Source of the DNA: Niabella pedocola
Lineage (GTDB): Bacteria; Bacteroidota; Bacteroidia; Chitinophagales; Chitinophagaceae
Assembly: GCF_021044425.1 (NCBI RefSeq)
Contig: NZ_JAJNEC010000005.1
Location: forward strand, 992,001-1,056,000
Direction of reading: 5' to 3'
DNA length: 64,000 nucleotides
This document shows, one piece after another, positions 8,872 through 17,533 of the stretch. The notes beneath the pieces are model-generated. The model had not been told where the DNA came from and searched no databases. It saw only the letters and a list, made by a program, of their open reading frames with translations. The position numbers were made by a program, and so were the translations under genes. How positions within the stretch are numbered: the stretch's first letter is position 1; every line of letters begins with the position of its first letter.

Positions 8872-10167
8872 CTAATCCTCATCCATTTCTTCGCGCAGCT
8901 CTTCACTGATATGCACCAGCACCTTGTCAATCCGGTGACCGTCCATATCAATGATCTCAAAATCGAATCCGTTCCAGTCGAGTTTATCACCGGTTGACGG
9001 GATCTGTTTCACCCGGTGCAGGATAAATCCCGCCAGGGTATCAAATTCCTGTTCGCCTTCGTTCATCCACTCGGCTTTATCGAAATAGGAAAGGAAATCA
9101 TAGAACGGGATCTGCGCATCTACCAGGAAGGAGTCATCCTCCCTGCGGATAATTTCATAGTCGTCCTGGTCTTCTTCCGGCATATCGCCGATAATGGCTT
9201 CCAGGATATCATTGAGCGTGATCATACCCAGTACACTTCCGTATTCATCCACAATAAAGCAGGAATGTAACTGGGATTCCTTAAACTTTTCCATTACCCG
9301 GAATGCCGTATTGTTTTCCGGTACAAAAAGCGCCGGGCGCATCAGTTCTTTAAATGGAACGGTATCCTTATTCGTATACAGGTCCTTTAAAGAGATCACT
9401 CCTTTGATATTATCAATTTCCTCATCACAGATCGGGTAAATGGAATGCGGCTCTTTCAATATCTTTTCACGGATCATTTCCTCCGTATCATCTACCTTAA
9501 ACCATACGATATCACTGCGGTGGGTCATCAGCGAGGTAATATTCCGGTCGCTCAGGTGAAATACCCGTTCAATGATCTCCTGCTCGGTTTCTTCCAGTGT
9601 ACCCTGTTCGGTGCCTTCACTGATAATGGCCTTGATCTCCTCCTCGGTAACCTGGTTGTTCTCGCTTTTAATATTAAAAAGCTTCCCGATCAACCCACTC
9701 GATTTTGTAAGTAACCAGATAAACGGATACGTGATCAGCGAAACCCATCGCATCGGCTGCGCCACGAATTTGGCTATTTTTTCAGGGCGTGAAAGTCCGA
9801 TGCGTTTAGGCACCAGCTCTCCAAAAATCAGTGTAAAATACGTGATAATGATCACTACGGTAGTCGTAGCAATACCCTTGCTGTAGGGTGCCACCGCCGG
9901 AAACTGTTCCATAAAGGACGCAATATGTCCCGTGATTTTATCCCCGGAATAGATACCGGTTAAGATACCAATAAGGGTGATACCGATCTGAACGGTAGAT
10001 AAAAATACATCGGGGTGATTGGCCAGTTTCAGTGCTGCCTCCGCGCGTTTATCGCCTTTATTTGCCTGTGCTTCTAATCTTGCTTTCCTGGCTGATACGA
10101 GAGCTATTTCTGCCATTGAGAATAGTCCATTGAGTAAAATCAATAAGGCTATTATGAATACTTCCAT
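8872..10167 (-). CDS. CNNM/CorC (HlyC-type) transmembrane CBS protein
   Basis: This 431-residue protein has the CNNM/CorC architecture. An N-terminal DUF21 membrane domain with several helices (residues 1-180) is followed by a tandem CBS pair (about 205-330, with MTHRSDIVWF and HSCFIVDEYGSVLGMITLND). A C-terminal CorC_HlyC transporter-associated domain comes last (about 345-425, DDSFLVDAQIPFYDF). Family members are linked to Mg2+/Co2+ export or resistance; the older hemolysin name is misleading. Its ATG shares one base with the stop codon of the upstream PAP2 gene (TAATG), so the two are probably translationally coupled. Confidence 0.9.
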   Translation of the reverse strand: MEVFIIALLILLNGLFSMAEIALVSARKARLEAQANKGDKRAEAALKLANHPDVFLSTVQIGITLIGILTGIYSGDKITGHIASFMEQFPAVAPYSKGIATTTVVIIITYFTLIFGELVPKRIGLSRPEKIAKFVAQPMRWVSLITYPFIWLLTKSSGLIGKLFNIKSENNQVTEEEIKAIISEGTEQGTLEETEQEIIERVFHLSDRNITSLMTHRSDIVWFKVDDTEEMIREKILKEPHSIYPICDEEIDNIKGVISLKDLYTNKDTVPFKELMRPALFVPENNTAFRVMEKFKESQLHSCFIVDEYGSVLGMITLNDILEAIIGDMPEEDQDDYEIIRREDDSFLVDAQIPFYDFLSYFDKAEWMNEGEQEFDTLAGFILHRVKQIPSTGDKLDWNGFDFEIIDMDGHRIDKVLVHISEELREEMDED

Positions 10168-10784
10168 TAATTTATTTCGGTTGATTCCTTATCGAAGATA
10201 TGAAATCCGATCCTTTTATTAAATAAGTTTGCCCAAAACAGCCCAATTAAAATTCCCAGGGTTGCCCCCGCCAAAACGTCCAACGGATAATGTACGCCCA
10301 CGTATACCTGCGCCAGGCCGATCATACCCGCCCACACCAATGGAACCCAGGTATATGGGAAAAAACGCCGGAATGTTGTAAAAAAGAACATGCTGATGCC
10401 AAAATGATTGATGGCATGGTTAGACACAAAACTAAAGCCGCCGGAACAACGTCCCAGCACCATCCGTACATGGCCTTCCATTTCCGGGTCATTGCAGGGC
10501 CGCAGCCGCTCAAAAATATTTTTAAACAAATGTGCACCGATCAAATCGGTACTGGCAGCCGTACAAAGGAACAGCAGCAACCAGATCCCCCCTTGCTTTT
10601 TAAAATTGATCAGTACAAACGCCACTACAAACAGGTAAAGCGGCCCCCATAGATATGGATTCCGAAAAAGCGGGAACACCGTATCCAGAACCGGGCCGGC
10701 GCTTTTTATATTGATCAGCTCAAACAGCCATCGATCGGCCTTTACCAGCCAATCCGGGAACGGGATGTATAAAAATGAGGTCAT
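10167..10784 (-). CDS. PAP2-family membrane phosphatase
   Basis: This 205-residue integral membrane protein has about five helices and the three acid-phosphatase motifs: KNIFERLRP, SNHAINHFG in place of the usual PSGH motif, and VYVGVHYPLDVLAG. The third motif usually begins with SR; here those two positions are AQ, so one phosphate-binding arginine is not in its normal place. Relatives dephosphorylate undecaprenyl pyrophosphate or lipid phosphates. The exact substrate cannot be read from sequence. It is the first gene of a two-gene unit with the downstream CorC-type gene. Confidence 0.85.
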   Translation of the reverse strand: MTSFLYIPFPDWLVKADRWLFELINIKSAGPVLDTVFPLFRNPYLWGPLYLFVVAFVLINFKKQGGIWLLLFLCTAASTDLIGAHLFKNIFERLRPCNDPEMEGHVRMVLGRCSGGFSFVSNHAINHFGISMFFFTTFRRFFPYTWVPLVWAGMIGLAQVYVGVHYPLDVLAGATLGILIGLFWANLFNKRIGFHIFDKESTEIN

Positions 10785-11021
10785 TGGACAAATTTAACAA
10801 ATGTGCTAATTTGAATTGTGAAAATATCCATCCCGGTGGATCGGGTGTGGAAATGCTGCCCCACCATTACGCCCCCCAGTGATCCTCATCGGAAAGACAT
10901 CTGTGATTACTACGCCGGAGGAACCGATCTTCCGGAACAAAACCTGGAAACCCAAAAAGGACTTTACGCCTGAAACCAGATCCCATGCGGAACTTTAAAC
11001 CTCAAACGTGAAACTTTTAAC

Positions 11022-11029
11022 TAAGTTTG
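11022..11029 (+). promoter_or_regulatory. Probable -7 box for the sulfatase gene
   Basis: TAAGTTTG fits TAnnTTTG and ends seven bases before the ATG at 11037. If used, the transcript would be leaderless or nearly so. Confidence 0.4.
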
Positions 11030-11036
11030 CACCCTT

Positions 11037-13010
11037 ATGTTGTCAAGGCTGAAAATACCAAAAACGATCCTTTGGGTCATTAACACCGGATTGGTACTTT
11101 TTGCCTTATTTTTTATTTTCCGGCTGATCACATTTTTTGCATTCAACCCGCCCGGGATCTCTTTTGCAGACTGCCTGCCTTCATTTGTACTGGGAGCGCA
11201 GTATGATCTCCGCTGGATTTCTATCTTTTTGCTACCCGTGATCCTTTTCAGTTATCACCGTTCTTTTTCCCCGTTTTATTCAGCACGCAGTAAACGCATC
11301 TGGACCTGGTACCTGGCGGTGATCACCTTTCTGTTGTTCCTGTTTTTTATCGCCGATATGGTGAGCTTTTCCTACAACCGCACCCGGCTGGATGCCGGAG
11401 CGATGAACTTTGTGGAAGACCCCGGCATCTCCCTGAATATGATCTGGCAAACCTACCCGCTGATCTGGATCCTGGTAGGCCTTATTGCAGCCGTTATCTG
11501 CTTTAAATGGGCATTGAACAAAAGCCACTGGCAGGTGATCAATCTTACAGACGGGAAGGCTATTATGCACCGCAAAATGCCTTTTGTAATAGCGGCACTG
11601 TTGCTGGGACTTTTTATTTACGGCCGGATCGATGACAAGCCCCTAAAATGGAAGGATTCTTTTGCGCTAAAGGACAGTTTTAAAACCTACCTGGCGCTAA
11701 ACCCCTTGCAGAATTTCTTTTCCACCATGCAATTCCGCAAGCCCGTCATCAATGAAAAGGGCGCCCGTGAAGCGTTTCCGCTGATGGCGGAGTTTTTACA
11801 GTTCCCCCAAAAAGCGCCTTTTGGTTTTAAACGCACTGTGGCGCCGCACAGTGCCGGTCTTGAAAGCAAGCCGAATGTGGTATTGGTCATCTGCGAATCG
11901 TACAGCATGTATAAAAGCAGCATGAGCGGCAACCTGCTCAACGCTTCTCCCTATTTTGACTCGCTGAGCAAAAAAGGTATCTTTTTTGAGCGCTGCTTCA
12001 CTCCACATTTCTCCACTGCCCGCGGGCTCTTTGCCATTTTAACAGGAACGCCGGATGTACAACTGTTTAAGTTCTCTACGCGCAACCCGGAGGCGATCGA
12101 TCAAAACACCATTATCAATAATTTCACCGATTATTCGAAACATTATTTCCTGGGCGGGGATCCGGGCTTCAATAATTTTGAAGGGTTGCTGATGAACATC
12201 AGCAACCTCCAACTGCATACCGAACAAACGATCGACGCACCACGGATCAACGTTTGGGGCATTAGTGACAAAGACCTGTTCCTGGCGGCAAACACGGTTT
12301 TCAAAAAGGAGCGGCAACCCTTTTTTGCGATCATTCAAACCTCCGATAATCACCGTCCTTATACCATACCGGAAACCGACCACGATTTTCAAAAGAAGAT
12401 CATTTCAAAAGACAGCCTGGAAGCCAATGGCTTCGAATCGCTGGAGGAATACAATACATTCCGGTATGCCGACTATTCCATCCAGAAATTTATAGAGACC
12501 GCTGTGCAGGAAGACTACTTTCACAACACCATATTTGTATTTATCGGCGATCATGGGGTTGCCGGCAATGCCACCAGCGTATATCCATCCGTGTGGACCA
12601 CGCACCGGCTTTCGGATGAGCATGTTCCGTTCCTGATCTATGCGCCCTATCTTGTTGCGCCGCAGCAACGGAAAGAAACCGTTTCCCAGGTTGATGTGCT
12701 GCCTACGATTGCAGGCTTGTTACAACGTCCCTACGACAATTTCACCCTGGGTCGAGATCTGCTGGCTCCGGATAAAAAAGGCAACCTTGCTTTTATTACC
12801 AATACCGCCGGCAAGATCGGCATCGTAGACGACCGTTTCTACTACGTAAAAAGCCTCGATTTTGCAGAAGAGGACCTTGTGCCCATTGATACCACCATCG
12901 TTTATCCCCGCCGGGTACTGGACTCGGTACGAACAAAAATGAGTGCACTAACGAACGCCTATTATCAAACCGCACAGTACCTGCTGCTTAACAATAGGAA
13001 AACACCTTAA
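11037..13010 (+). CDS. LTA synthase-like membrane sulfatase (phosphoglycerol transferase family)
   Basis: This 657-residue protein has about five membrane helices in the first 190 residues and a large extracytoplasmic sulfatase-fold domain from about residue 275. The metal and nucleophile sites are readable: NVVLVICESY at the strand start, Thr327 in HFSTARGLF as the likely nucleophile, TSDNHRPY, and FIGDHGVAG for the second metal cluster. Bacteroidota do not make lipoteichoic acid, so a role in transferring phospho-groups to glycans or lipid A-like molecules is more likely; that is inference. It is not in an obvious operon. Confidence 0.87.
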   Translation: MLSRLKIPKTILWVINTGLVLFALFFIFRLITFFAFNPPGISFADCLPSFVLGAQYDLRWISIFLLPVILFSYHRSFSPFYSARSKRIWTWYLAVITFLLFLFFIADMVSFSYNRTRLDAGAMNFVEDPGISLNMIWQTYPLIWILVGLIAAVICFKWALNKSHWQVINLTDGKAIMHRKMPFVIAALLLGLFIYGRIDDKPLKWKDSFALKDSFKTYLALNPLQNFFSTMQFRKPVINEKGAREAFPLMAEFLQFPQKAPFGFKRTVAPHSAGLESKPNVVLVICESYSMYKSSMSGNLLNASPYFDSLSKKGIFFERCFTPHFSTARGLFAILTGTPDVQLFKFSTRNPEAIDQNTIINNFTDYSKHYFLGGDPGFNNFEGLLMNISNLQLHTEQTIDAPRINVWGISDKDLFLAANTVFKKERQPFFAIIQTSDNHRPYTIPETDHDFQKKIISKDSLEANGFESLEEYNTFRYADYSIQKFIETAVQEDYFHNTIFVFIGDHGVAGNATSVYPSVWTTHRLSDEHVPFLIYAPYLVAPQQRKETVSQVDVLPTIAGLLQRPYDNFTLGRDLLAPDKKGNLAFITNTAGKIGIVDDRFYYVKSLDFAEEDLVPIDTTIVYPRRVLDSVRTKMSALTNAYYQTAQYLLLNNRKTP

Positions 13011-13183
13011 AACGGCCGTTTCAGAGGCTTTACGGTCAAAATTTCAAGGATTCCCGGTTCCCGTCTCTGAAAAACAGCTTTTCCCTGCAATGGGCTGCCA
13101 GCAAGGGGCGCTTTATGAGCGAAAGGATATCCCCGTTTCCATAAAAGTAATGTTATAACTAAAAGAATGTCGCTGAAGGAGCG

Positions 13184-13191
13184 TACTTTTG
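13184..13191 (+). promoter_or_regulatory. Probable -7 box for the glmM-type gene
   Basis: TACTTTTG matches TAnnTTTG, 66 bases before the GTG start at 13257. Confidence 0.4.
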
Positions 13192-13256
13192 CAAGTTCAA
13201 GAAGCACGTTGAAGTGCAACGGAGGTCCTTGAACCCTAACATTTAAACAGCATATT

Positions 13257-14645
13257 GTGTCGCTTATAAAAAGTATATCCGGAATCCGGGGAACCATTGG
13301 TGGAAAGACCGGGGAAACGCTTTCTCCCGTTGATGTGGTAAAATTTACAGCCGCCTATGGCTCTATTCTGAAGCAGGCAGCACCTTCCCGGAAACTCAAA
13401 GTAGTAGTAGGGCGAGACGGGCGCATCAGCGGACCGCTGGTTAGCAGCCTGGTTACCGCAACCCTTAGTGCATTGGGAATCGACGTAATCGATCTAGGTC
13501 CCAGTACAACCCCAACGGTAGAGATAGCGGTACCGATGGAAAAGGCAGACGGAGGTATTATTCTTACCGCCAGCCATAACCCCAAAGAATGGAACGCATT
13601 GAAGCTGCTGAACAAAGACGGGGAATTCATTTCAGCGGAACTGGGCAAGCAGCTATTGGATATTGCGGCTGCGGAAAATTTTGAATTTGCGCCGGTGGAT
13701 AAACTCGGTAAAATTCAGCAGAACGATACCTATATGCAAAAGCATATCGATGCGATCCTGGCCTATCCGCTGGTTGATAAAGAAGCCATCGCAAAGAAAA
13801 AATTAAAAGTAGTAGTAGATGCCATTAATTCTACCGGAGCTGTTTTTGTGCCGGCTTTGCTGAAGGCTTTGGGTGTCGAAGACGTGCTTGTATTAAACAG
13901 TGAAGTAACCGGTAATTTTGCGCATAACCCGGAGCCCCTGCCCGACCACCTGTCGGAACTTTCCAGTGTGGTGGTTAAAGAGAAAGCGGATCTTGGCATT
14001 GCCGTTGATCCGGATGTAGACCGTCTTTGTTTTGTAAATGAAGATGGCAGTATGTTTGGCGAAGAATATACACTTGTGGCAGTTGCTGATTATATCCTTT
14101 CAAAACGCAAGGGTAACGCTGTAAGTAACATGAGCAGCACCAAGGCATTGAAAGAGGTTACGTTGAAACATGGCGGCGCCTATTACCCTTCTGCCGTAGG
14201 AGAAGTAAATGTGGTATCAAAAATGAAGGCGGTCAACGCGGTGATCGGAGGTGAGGGTAACGGAGGCATTATTGTGCCCGACTTTCATTATGGCCGCGAT
14301 GCACTGATCGGTATCGCCTTGTTCTTAAGCCATTTGGCGCACCATAAAGGAAGCATCAAATCGCTGCGCGGTGTGTATCCGGATTATTTCATCAGTAAGA
14401 ACAAAATTGAGTTAGATAAAAGTACCGACCTTCCCTCTATTTTTGCCCGCATCAAAGAGAAGTACAGCAAACTTCCCCTTAACGATGAGGACGGCCTCAA
14501 AATAGAATTTGATGAAGATTGGGTACATTTAAGAATGTCGAATACAGAACCCATTATCCGTATTTATTCCGAAAGCGATTTTGAGGTAAAAGCCAAGAAT
14601 ATCGCGCAGAAACTGATGCAGGATATCAAGGAGAATATGGGCTAA
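13257..14645 (+). CDS. glmM: Phosphoglucosamine mutase (alpha-D-phosphohexomutase family)
   Basis: This 462-residue mutase begins at a GTG. The catalytic phosphoserine is Ser106 in ILTASHNPKEWNALK, the metal loop is DPDVDR, the sugar-binding loop is GEGNGGI, and the C-terminal phosphate site is RMSNTEPIIRIYSES. These four sites define the phosphohexomutase family. Bacteroidota proteins with this pattern are annotated GlmM, converting glucosamine-6-P to glucosamine-1-P for peptidoglycan and LPS. However, the GEGNGG loop differs from the GGEQSGH of classical GlmM, so phosphomanno- or phosphoglucomutase activity cannot be excluded. It appears monocistronic. Confidence 0.85.
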   Translation: MSLIKSISGIRGTIGGKTGETLSPVDVVKFTAAYGSILKQAAPSRKLKVVVGRDGRISGPLVSSLVTATLSALGIDVIDLGPSTTPTVEIAVPMEKADGGIILTASHNPKEWNALKLLNKDGEFISAELGKQLLDIAAAENFEFAPVDKLGKIQQNDTYMQKHIDAILAYPLVDKEAIAKKKLKVVVDAINSTGAVFVPALLKALGVEDVLVLNSEVTGNFAHNPEPLPDHLSELSSVVVKEKADLGIAVDPDVDRLCFVNEDGSMFGEEYTLVAVADYILSKRKGNAVSNMSSTKALKEVTLKHGGAYYPSAVGEVNVVSKMKAVNAVIGGEGNGGIIVPDFHYGRDALIGIALFLSHLAHHKGSIKSLRGVYPDYFISKNKIELDKSTDLPSIFARIKEKYSKLPLNDEDGLKIEFDEDWVHLRMSNTEPIIRIYSESDFEVKAKNIAQKLMQDIKENMG

Positions 14646-14800
14646 AACAGGGCACTACCCTTGCTCCAGGTTTAATATCCAACTTAAAGGCAAGATTCCC
14701 GGCCGGTGCTTCATATCGCCCCCCTGGATCTTACACATGAAGGGTTAAACCTTGCACGTACATCCCCGTAGTCTACAAAATCCATATGCGATTGCTTCAT

Positions 14801-14808
14801 TAACTTTG
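14801..14808 (+). promoter_or_regulatory. Probable -7 box for the cysteine desulfurase gene
   Basis: TAACTTTG matches TAnnTTTG, 51 bases before the ATG at 14860. Confidence 0.4.
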
Positions 14809-14859
14809 CGATCATTTTCGCCGGGAGGAGACATACCGGATAAATAGGAAGAAGCGTTC

Positions 14860-15987
14860 ATGGAAAAAATATATTTAGACAATGCCGCAACCACTTGCCT
14901 CGACAAGGAAGTACTGGATGCGATGTTACCTTATATGACCTCAGGGTTTGGCAACCCCTCTTCTGTGTATTCTTACGGAAGAGAGACCCGGCTGGCAGTG
15001 GAAACTGCCCGTAAAACGGTGGCGAAACACCTGAATGTAAAACCAGGTGAAATTTTCTTTACCTCCGGGGGAACCGAAAGCAACAATACGGCGATCAATG
15101 CGGCGATCCGGGATCTCGGTTGTACACATATCATCACTTCCGGCATTGAGCACCATGCGGTACTACATACCGTAGAACATTACAGCAATGGCAATGGGGT
15201 TACCTTTAGCCTGGTAAAATTGCTGCATGACGGACACGTTGACCTGAAGGACCTGGAGGAACAGCTTGCTGCACAGGACCGGAAATGTTTGGTAACCCTG
15301 ATGCATGCCAATAATGAGATCGGGAACCTGCTGGCCATTAATGCGGTCAGCGCGCTATGCCGCAAATACGGGGCTGTTTTTCATTCGGACTGTGTACAAA
15401 CTGTTGGGCATTACCCCATTGATCTGCAACGCATTGATATCGACTTTATTTCTGCTTCCGGTCATAAATTTCATGGGCCCAAGGGTTCGGGTATCCTGTA
15501 TGTGAACAGCAGCCTGGAGATCAAACCCTTTATTTTTGGTGGTGGCCAGGAACGCAATATGCGGGCGGGAACAGAAAACGTATACGGCATTGTGGGCTTT
15601 GCCAAGGCACTGGACCTTGCCATGGCGAACTATGAAAACGAAGCGGCCTATATCCGCGGGCTCAAACAGTATATGGCGGAACAGCTTCAAAGCAGGATCC
15701 CATCCGTTACCTTTAACGGCGATGCTTTCGGCAGCTGCCTGTACACGGTATTAAGTGCCTCTTTTCCGCAGACGGAGCGCTCGGAAATGCTGCTCTTCAA
15801 CCTGGACATTCACAATATTTGTGTATCAGGCGGAAGCGCCTGCAGCAGTGGCGCCAGCCAGGGATCGCATGTGATTTCAGCCTTGAACAGCGATCCGGAC
15901 CGGGTTCCCATTCGCTTTTCATTCAGTAAATACAATACAAAAGAAGAAATCGACCGCACCATCGATACGCTGAAGGCGTTGATCTGA
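14860..15987 (+). CDS. Cysteine desulfurase (IscS/NifS family)
   Basis: This 375-residue PLP enzyme takes sulfur from cysteine for Fe-S clusters or tRNA thiolation. The PLP lysine is Lys203 in SASGHKFHGPKGSG, the cofactor histidine is in SGIEHHAVLHT, and the catalytic loop is SGGSACSSGASQGSH with Cys328. The Cys-rich loop is of the long, flexible class I type. The N-terminal DNAATT motif confirms the family. No iscU, sufE or other cluster-assembly gene lies beside it, so the acceptor is unknown. It is slightly short (375 against about 380-404), as in many Bacteroidota NifS-like proteins. Confidence 0.93.
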   Translation: MEKIYLDNAATTCLDKEVLDAMLPYMTSGFGNPSSVYSYGRETRLAVETARKTVAKHLNVKPGEIFFTSGGTESNNTAINAAIRDLGCTHIITSGIEHHAVLHTVEHYSNGNGVTFSLVKLLHDGHVDLKDLEEQLAAQDRKCLVTLMHANNEIGNLLAINAVSALCRKYGAVFHSDCVQTVGHYPIDLQRIDIDFISASGHKFHGPKGSGILYVNSSLEIKPFIFGGGQERNMRAGTENVYGIVGFAKALDLAMANYENEAAYIRGLKQYMAEQLQSRIPSVTFNGDAFGSCLYTVLSASFPQTERSEMLLFNLDIHNICVSGGSACSSGASQGSHVISALNSDPDRVPIRFSFSKYNTKEEIDRTIDTLKALI

Positions 15988-16017
15988 TGCTTGTGAGTTA
16001 CACATATTATTTATAGT

Positions 16018-16039
16018 AAAGGGCCGGCAGCGGCCCTTT
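16018..16039 (+). terminator. Hairpin after the cysteine desulfurase
   Basis: A perfect eight-base stem (AAAGGGCC/GGCCCTTT) with a six-base loop lies 30 bases after the stop. There is no long T-run, so termination strength is uncertain. Confidence 0.6.
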
Positions 16040-16095
16040 ATGCATTCACAACGCTCCCAAATGATTGACCCTTCTGAGCCCCCCACAAAAGGGCA

Positions 16096-16144
16096 CCAAA
16101 AAAGCAGCCCGGTTCAAAGCGCTCGGCTCTAAACTGGACTGCTT
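16096..16144 (-). terminator. Terminator after the 176-codon lipoprotein frame
   Basis: An imperfect 13-pair stem (16102-16114 with 16131-16144, using G-U pairs) is followed on the minus strand by a run of six T. Confidence 0.65.
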
Positions 16145-16297
16145 AGTTAATATGTTTCCGGTGGTTTTTCGTCCCTCCAGGATACTGCTCATTGACGTTC
16201 CCGGCAGCATCCATTACGGCTGCTAATGTGATAGCCATTGAACGTCACTGCGATCACTCCGATAAATGCATGTTCCGAAATACCGAACTGGGCTCCG

Positions 16298-16777
16298 TTA
16301 TTGGATCTCCACAAATTGTTCGGAGCCTCCATCTTCTGAGTAAAACACCGAGTTGCCATCGCGGGTAAGCTTAATCGTGCCATTGCTGTACACGCCCTGC
16401 TTAATACCCTTGGCCTCTGTTTGCGGCAATCTCACCGGCGTTGCATTTCCCCTTTGCAGAATGGCAACTCCCAAAGAGTTATCCGCTTTATAACCAAATA
16501 CAACTGCAAGCTGCTCACCCCCGCCTACGGCCTTATATAAAACCTTTGTCCGGGCGGAATACGTTGAATCCTTTAAATCGATATCCTTAACGGAAACTGT
16601 TGACTTATCCGTTAAGTATGCTTCAACGATTGTAGAATCCTTATCCTTGTAATTCTTTTTTATGTCATCAATAGATTCGATGGGTGTTTCGCCTTCCTGG
16701 TTTTTATCCTCGTCCTTGCAGGACACAACAGCTACTACAGCCATTAAACAGATTGGAAACAGTAGTTTTATTCTCAT
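16298..16777 (-). CDS. Small predicted lipoprotein, unknown function
   Basis: From the ATG at 16777 the product is 159 residues, beginning MRIKLLFPICLMAVVAVVSC, a lipoprotein signal with the lipidated Cys at residue 20. The open frame extends 17 codons further upstream, but that would bury the signal. After the cysteine comes an acidic linker (DEDKNQEGE), then a beta-rich domain ending in QFVEIQ. The repeated turn pattern (GVYSNGTIKLTRDGNSVFYSEDGG) suggests a small barrel or sandwich. No known family is recognised. It lies downstream of the DUF1573 lipoprotein in the same direction, 201 bases away, with its own terminator. Confidence 0.65.
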   Translation of the reverse strand: MRIKLLFPICLMAVVAVVSCKDEDKNQEGETPIESIDDIKKNYKDKDSTIVEAYLTDKSTVSVKDIDLKDSTYSARTKVLYKAVGGGEQLAVVFGYKADNSLGVAILQRGNATPVRLPQTEAKGIKQGVYSNGTIKLTRDGNSVFYSEDGGSEQFVEIQ

Positions 16778-16978
16778 ACCTGAATTAAATTTTTGCAAAG
16801 GTAAAGCAAAATCCAAATAAAAATCCAATACCGTGGCTTTATAACATTTCTATAGAAATCAGGCCCGATCGCTCTAAATAGCACTTTCTTTATATCAAAC
16901 TACATACTTATAACCCATTCCCAGGCAATTATCAAGCGCTCCAATTCCAGATTACCGTTGCACTTTCCCTGCCCATTA

Positions 16979-17458
16979 TTAATCGGTCACCTCAGCCTTA
17001 AACGAAAGTATATGCCCTGTGTGCGGCTTCGTATTGGCGTTTACAAAGATCTGCTTCATATGGGTAGCCACTGGTTGAACCTGCGTATGAAACACGGCCT
17101 TGATCGTTCCTTTTTTACCCGGCATTACCGGTTCCTTTGGCCATTCCGGAACCGTACAGCCACAGCTGGGTTCTACACCCGAAATCAGTAAGGGTTTTGT
17201 TCCGGTATTAACAAAACTGTATTTCATCACGGCGGAATCACCACGTTTTATTTTCTTCAGGTCGCGGAATGTAGAATCCTCCCATTGGATTGTAGTAAAG
17301 TTCGCCGAGTCTGCCTGGGGCATTTTTGCAGCATTACTGTCCGGCCTTGTTTCGTTAGCGGCAGGCTGTGTTACACCAGGTTCCGTCTTGCTTTTGCAAC
17401 TATTGCCGGCTACAGCAATCAATATTATAAGGGCACTTTGTTTGAGTATCCGATTCAT
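16979..17458 (-). CDS. DUF1573 domain lipoprotein
   Basis: This 159-residue protein has a signal peptide with lipobox (AVAGNSCKS), a polar linker to about residue 50, then a DUF1573 domain. The domain is recognised by FVNTGTKPLLISGVEPSCGC, TVPEWPKEPVMPGKKGTI and VNANTKP. DUF1573 is an immunoglobulin-like beta-sandwich common in secreted Bacteroidota proteins and related to ASH/MSP domains; its role is unknown. The paired cysteines of SCGC are a family hallmark. Confidence 0.85.
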   Translation of the reverse strand: MNRILKQSALIILIAVAGNSCKSKTEPGVTQPAANETRPDSNAAKMPQADSANFTTIQWEDSTFRDLKKIKRGDSAVMKYSFVNTGTKPLLISGVEPSCGCTVPEWPKEPVMPGKKGTIKAVFHTQVQPVATHMKQIFVNANTKPHTGHILSFKAEVTD

Positions 17459-17485
17459 GTGTATAACAATAAATGACTAAAAGTA

Positions 17486-17516
17486 AAGAGGCTACCCATG
17501 GGTAGCCTCTTTATTA
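17486..17516 (-). terminator. Terminator after the collagen-like gene
   Basis: A perfect inverted repeat (aaagaggctaccc paired with gggtagcctcttt around a central at) lies just downstream of the collagen-like gene stop, with a T-rich tail on the minus strand. Confidence 0.85.
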
Positions 17517-17533
17517 TCGATAAAGCAATTGAA

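Larger units (their letters stand above)
15988..16297. other. Intergenic region with two convergent terminators
   Basis: These 310 bases contain a hairpin after the desulfurase (AAAGGGCC 16018-16025 with GGCCCTTT 16032-16039) and the minus-strand terminator at 16096-16144. No supported gene is present. Confidence 0.7.
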
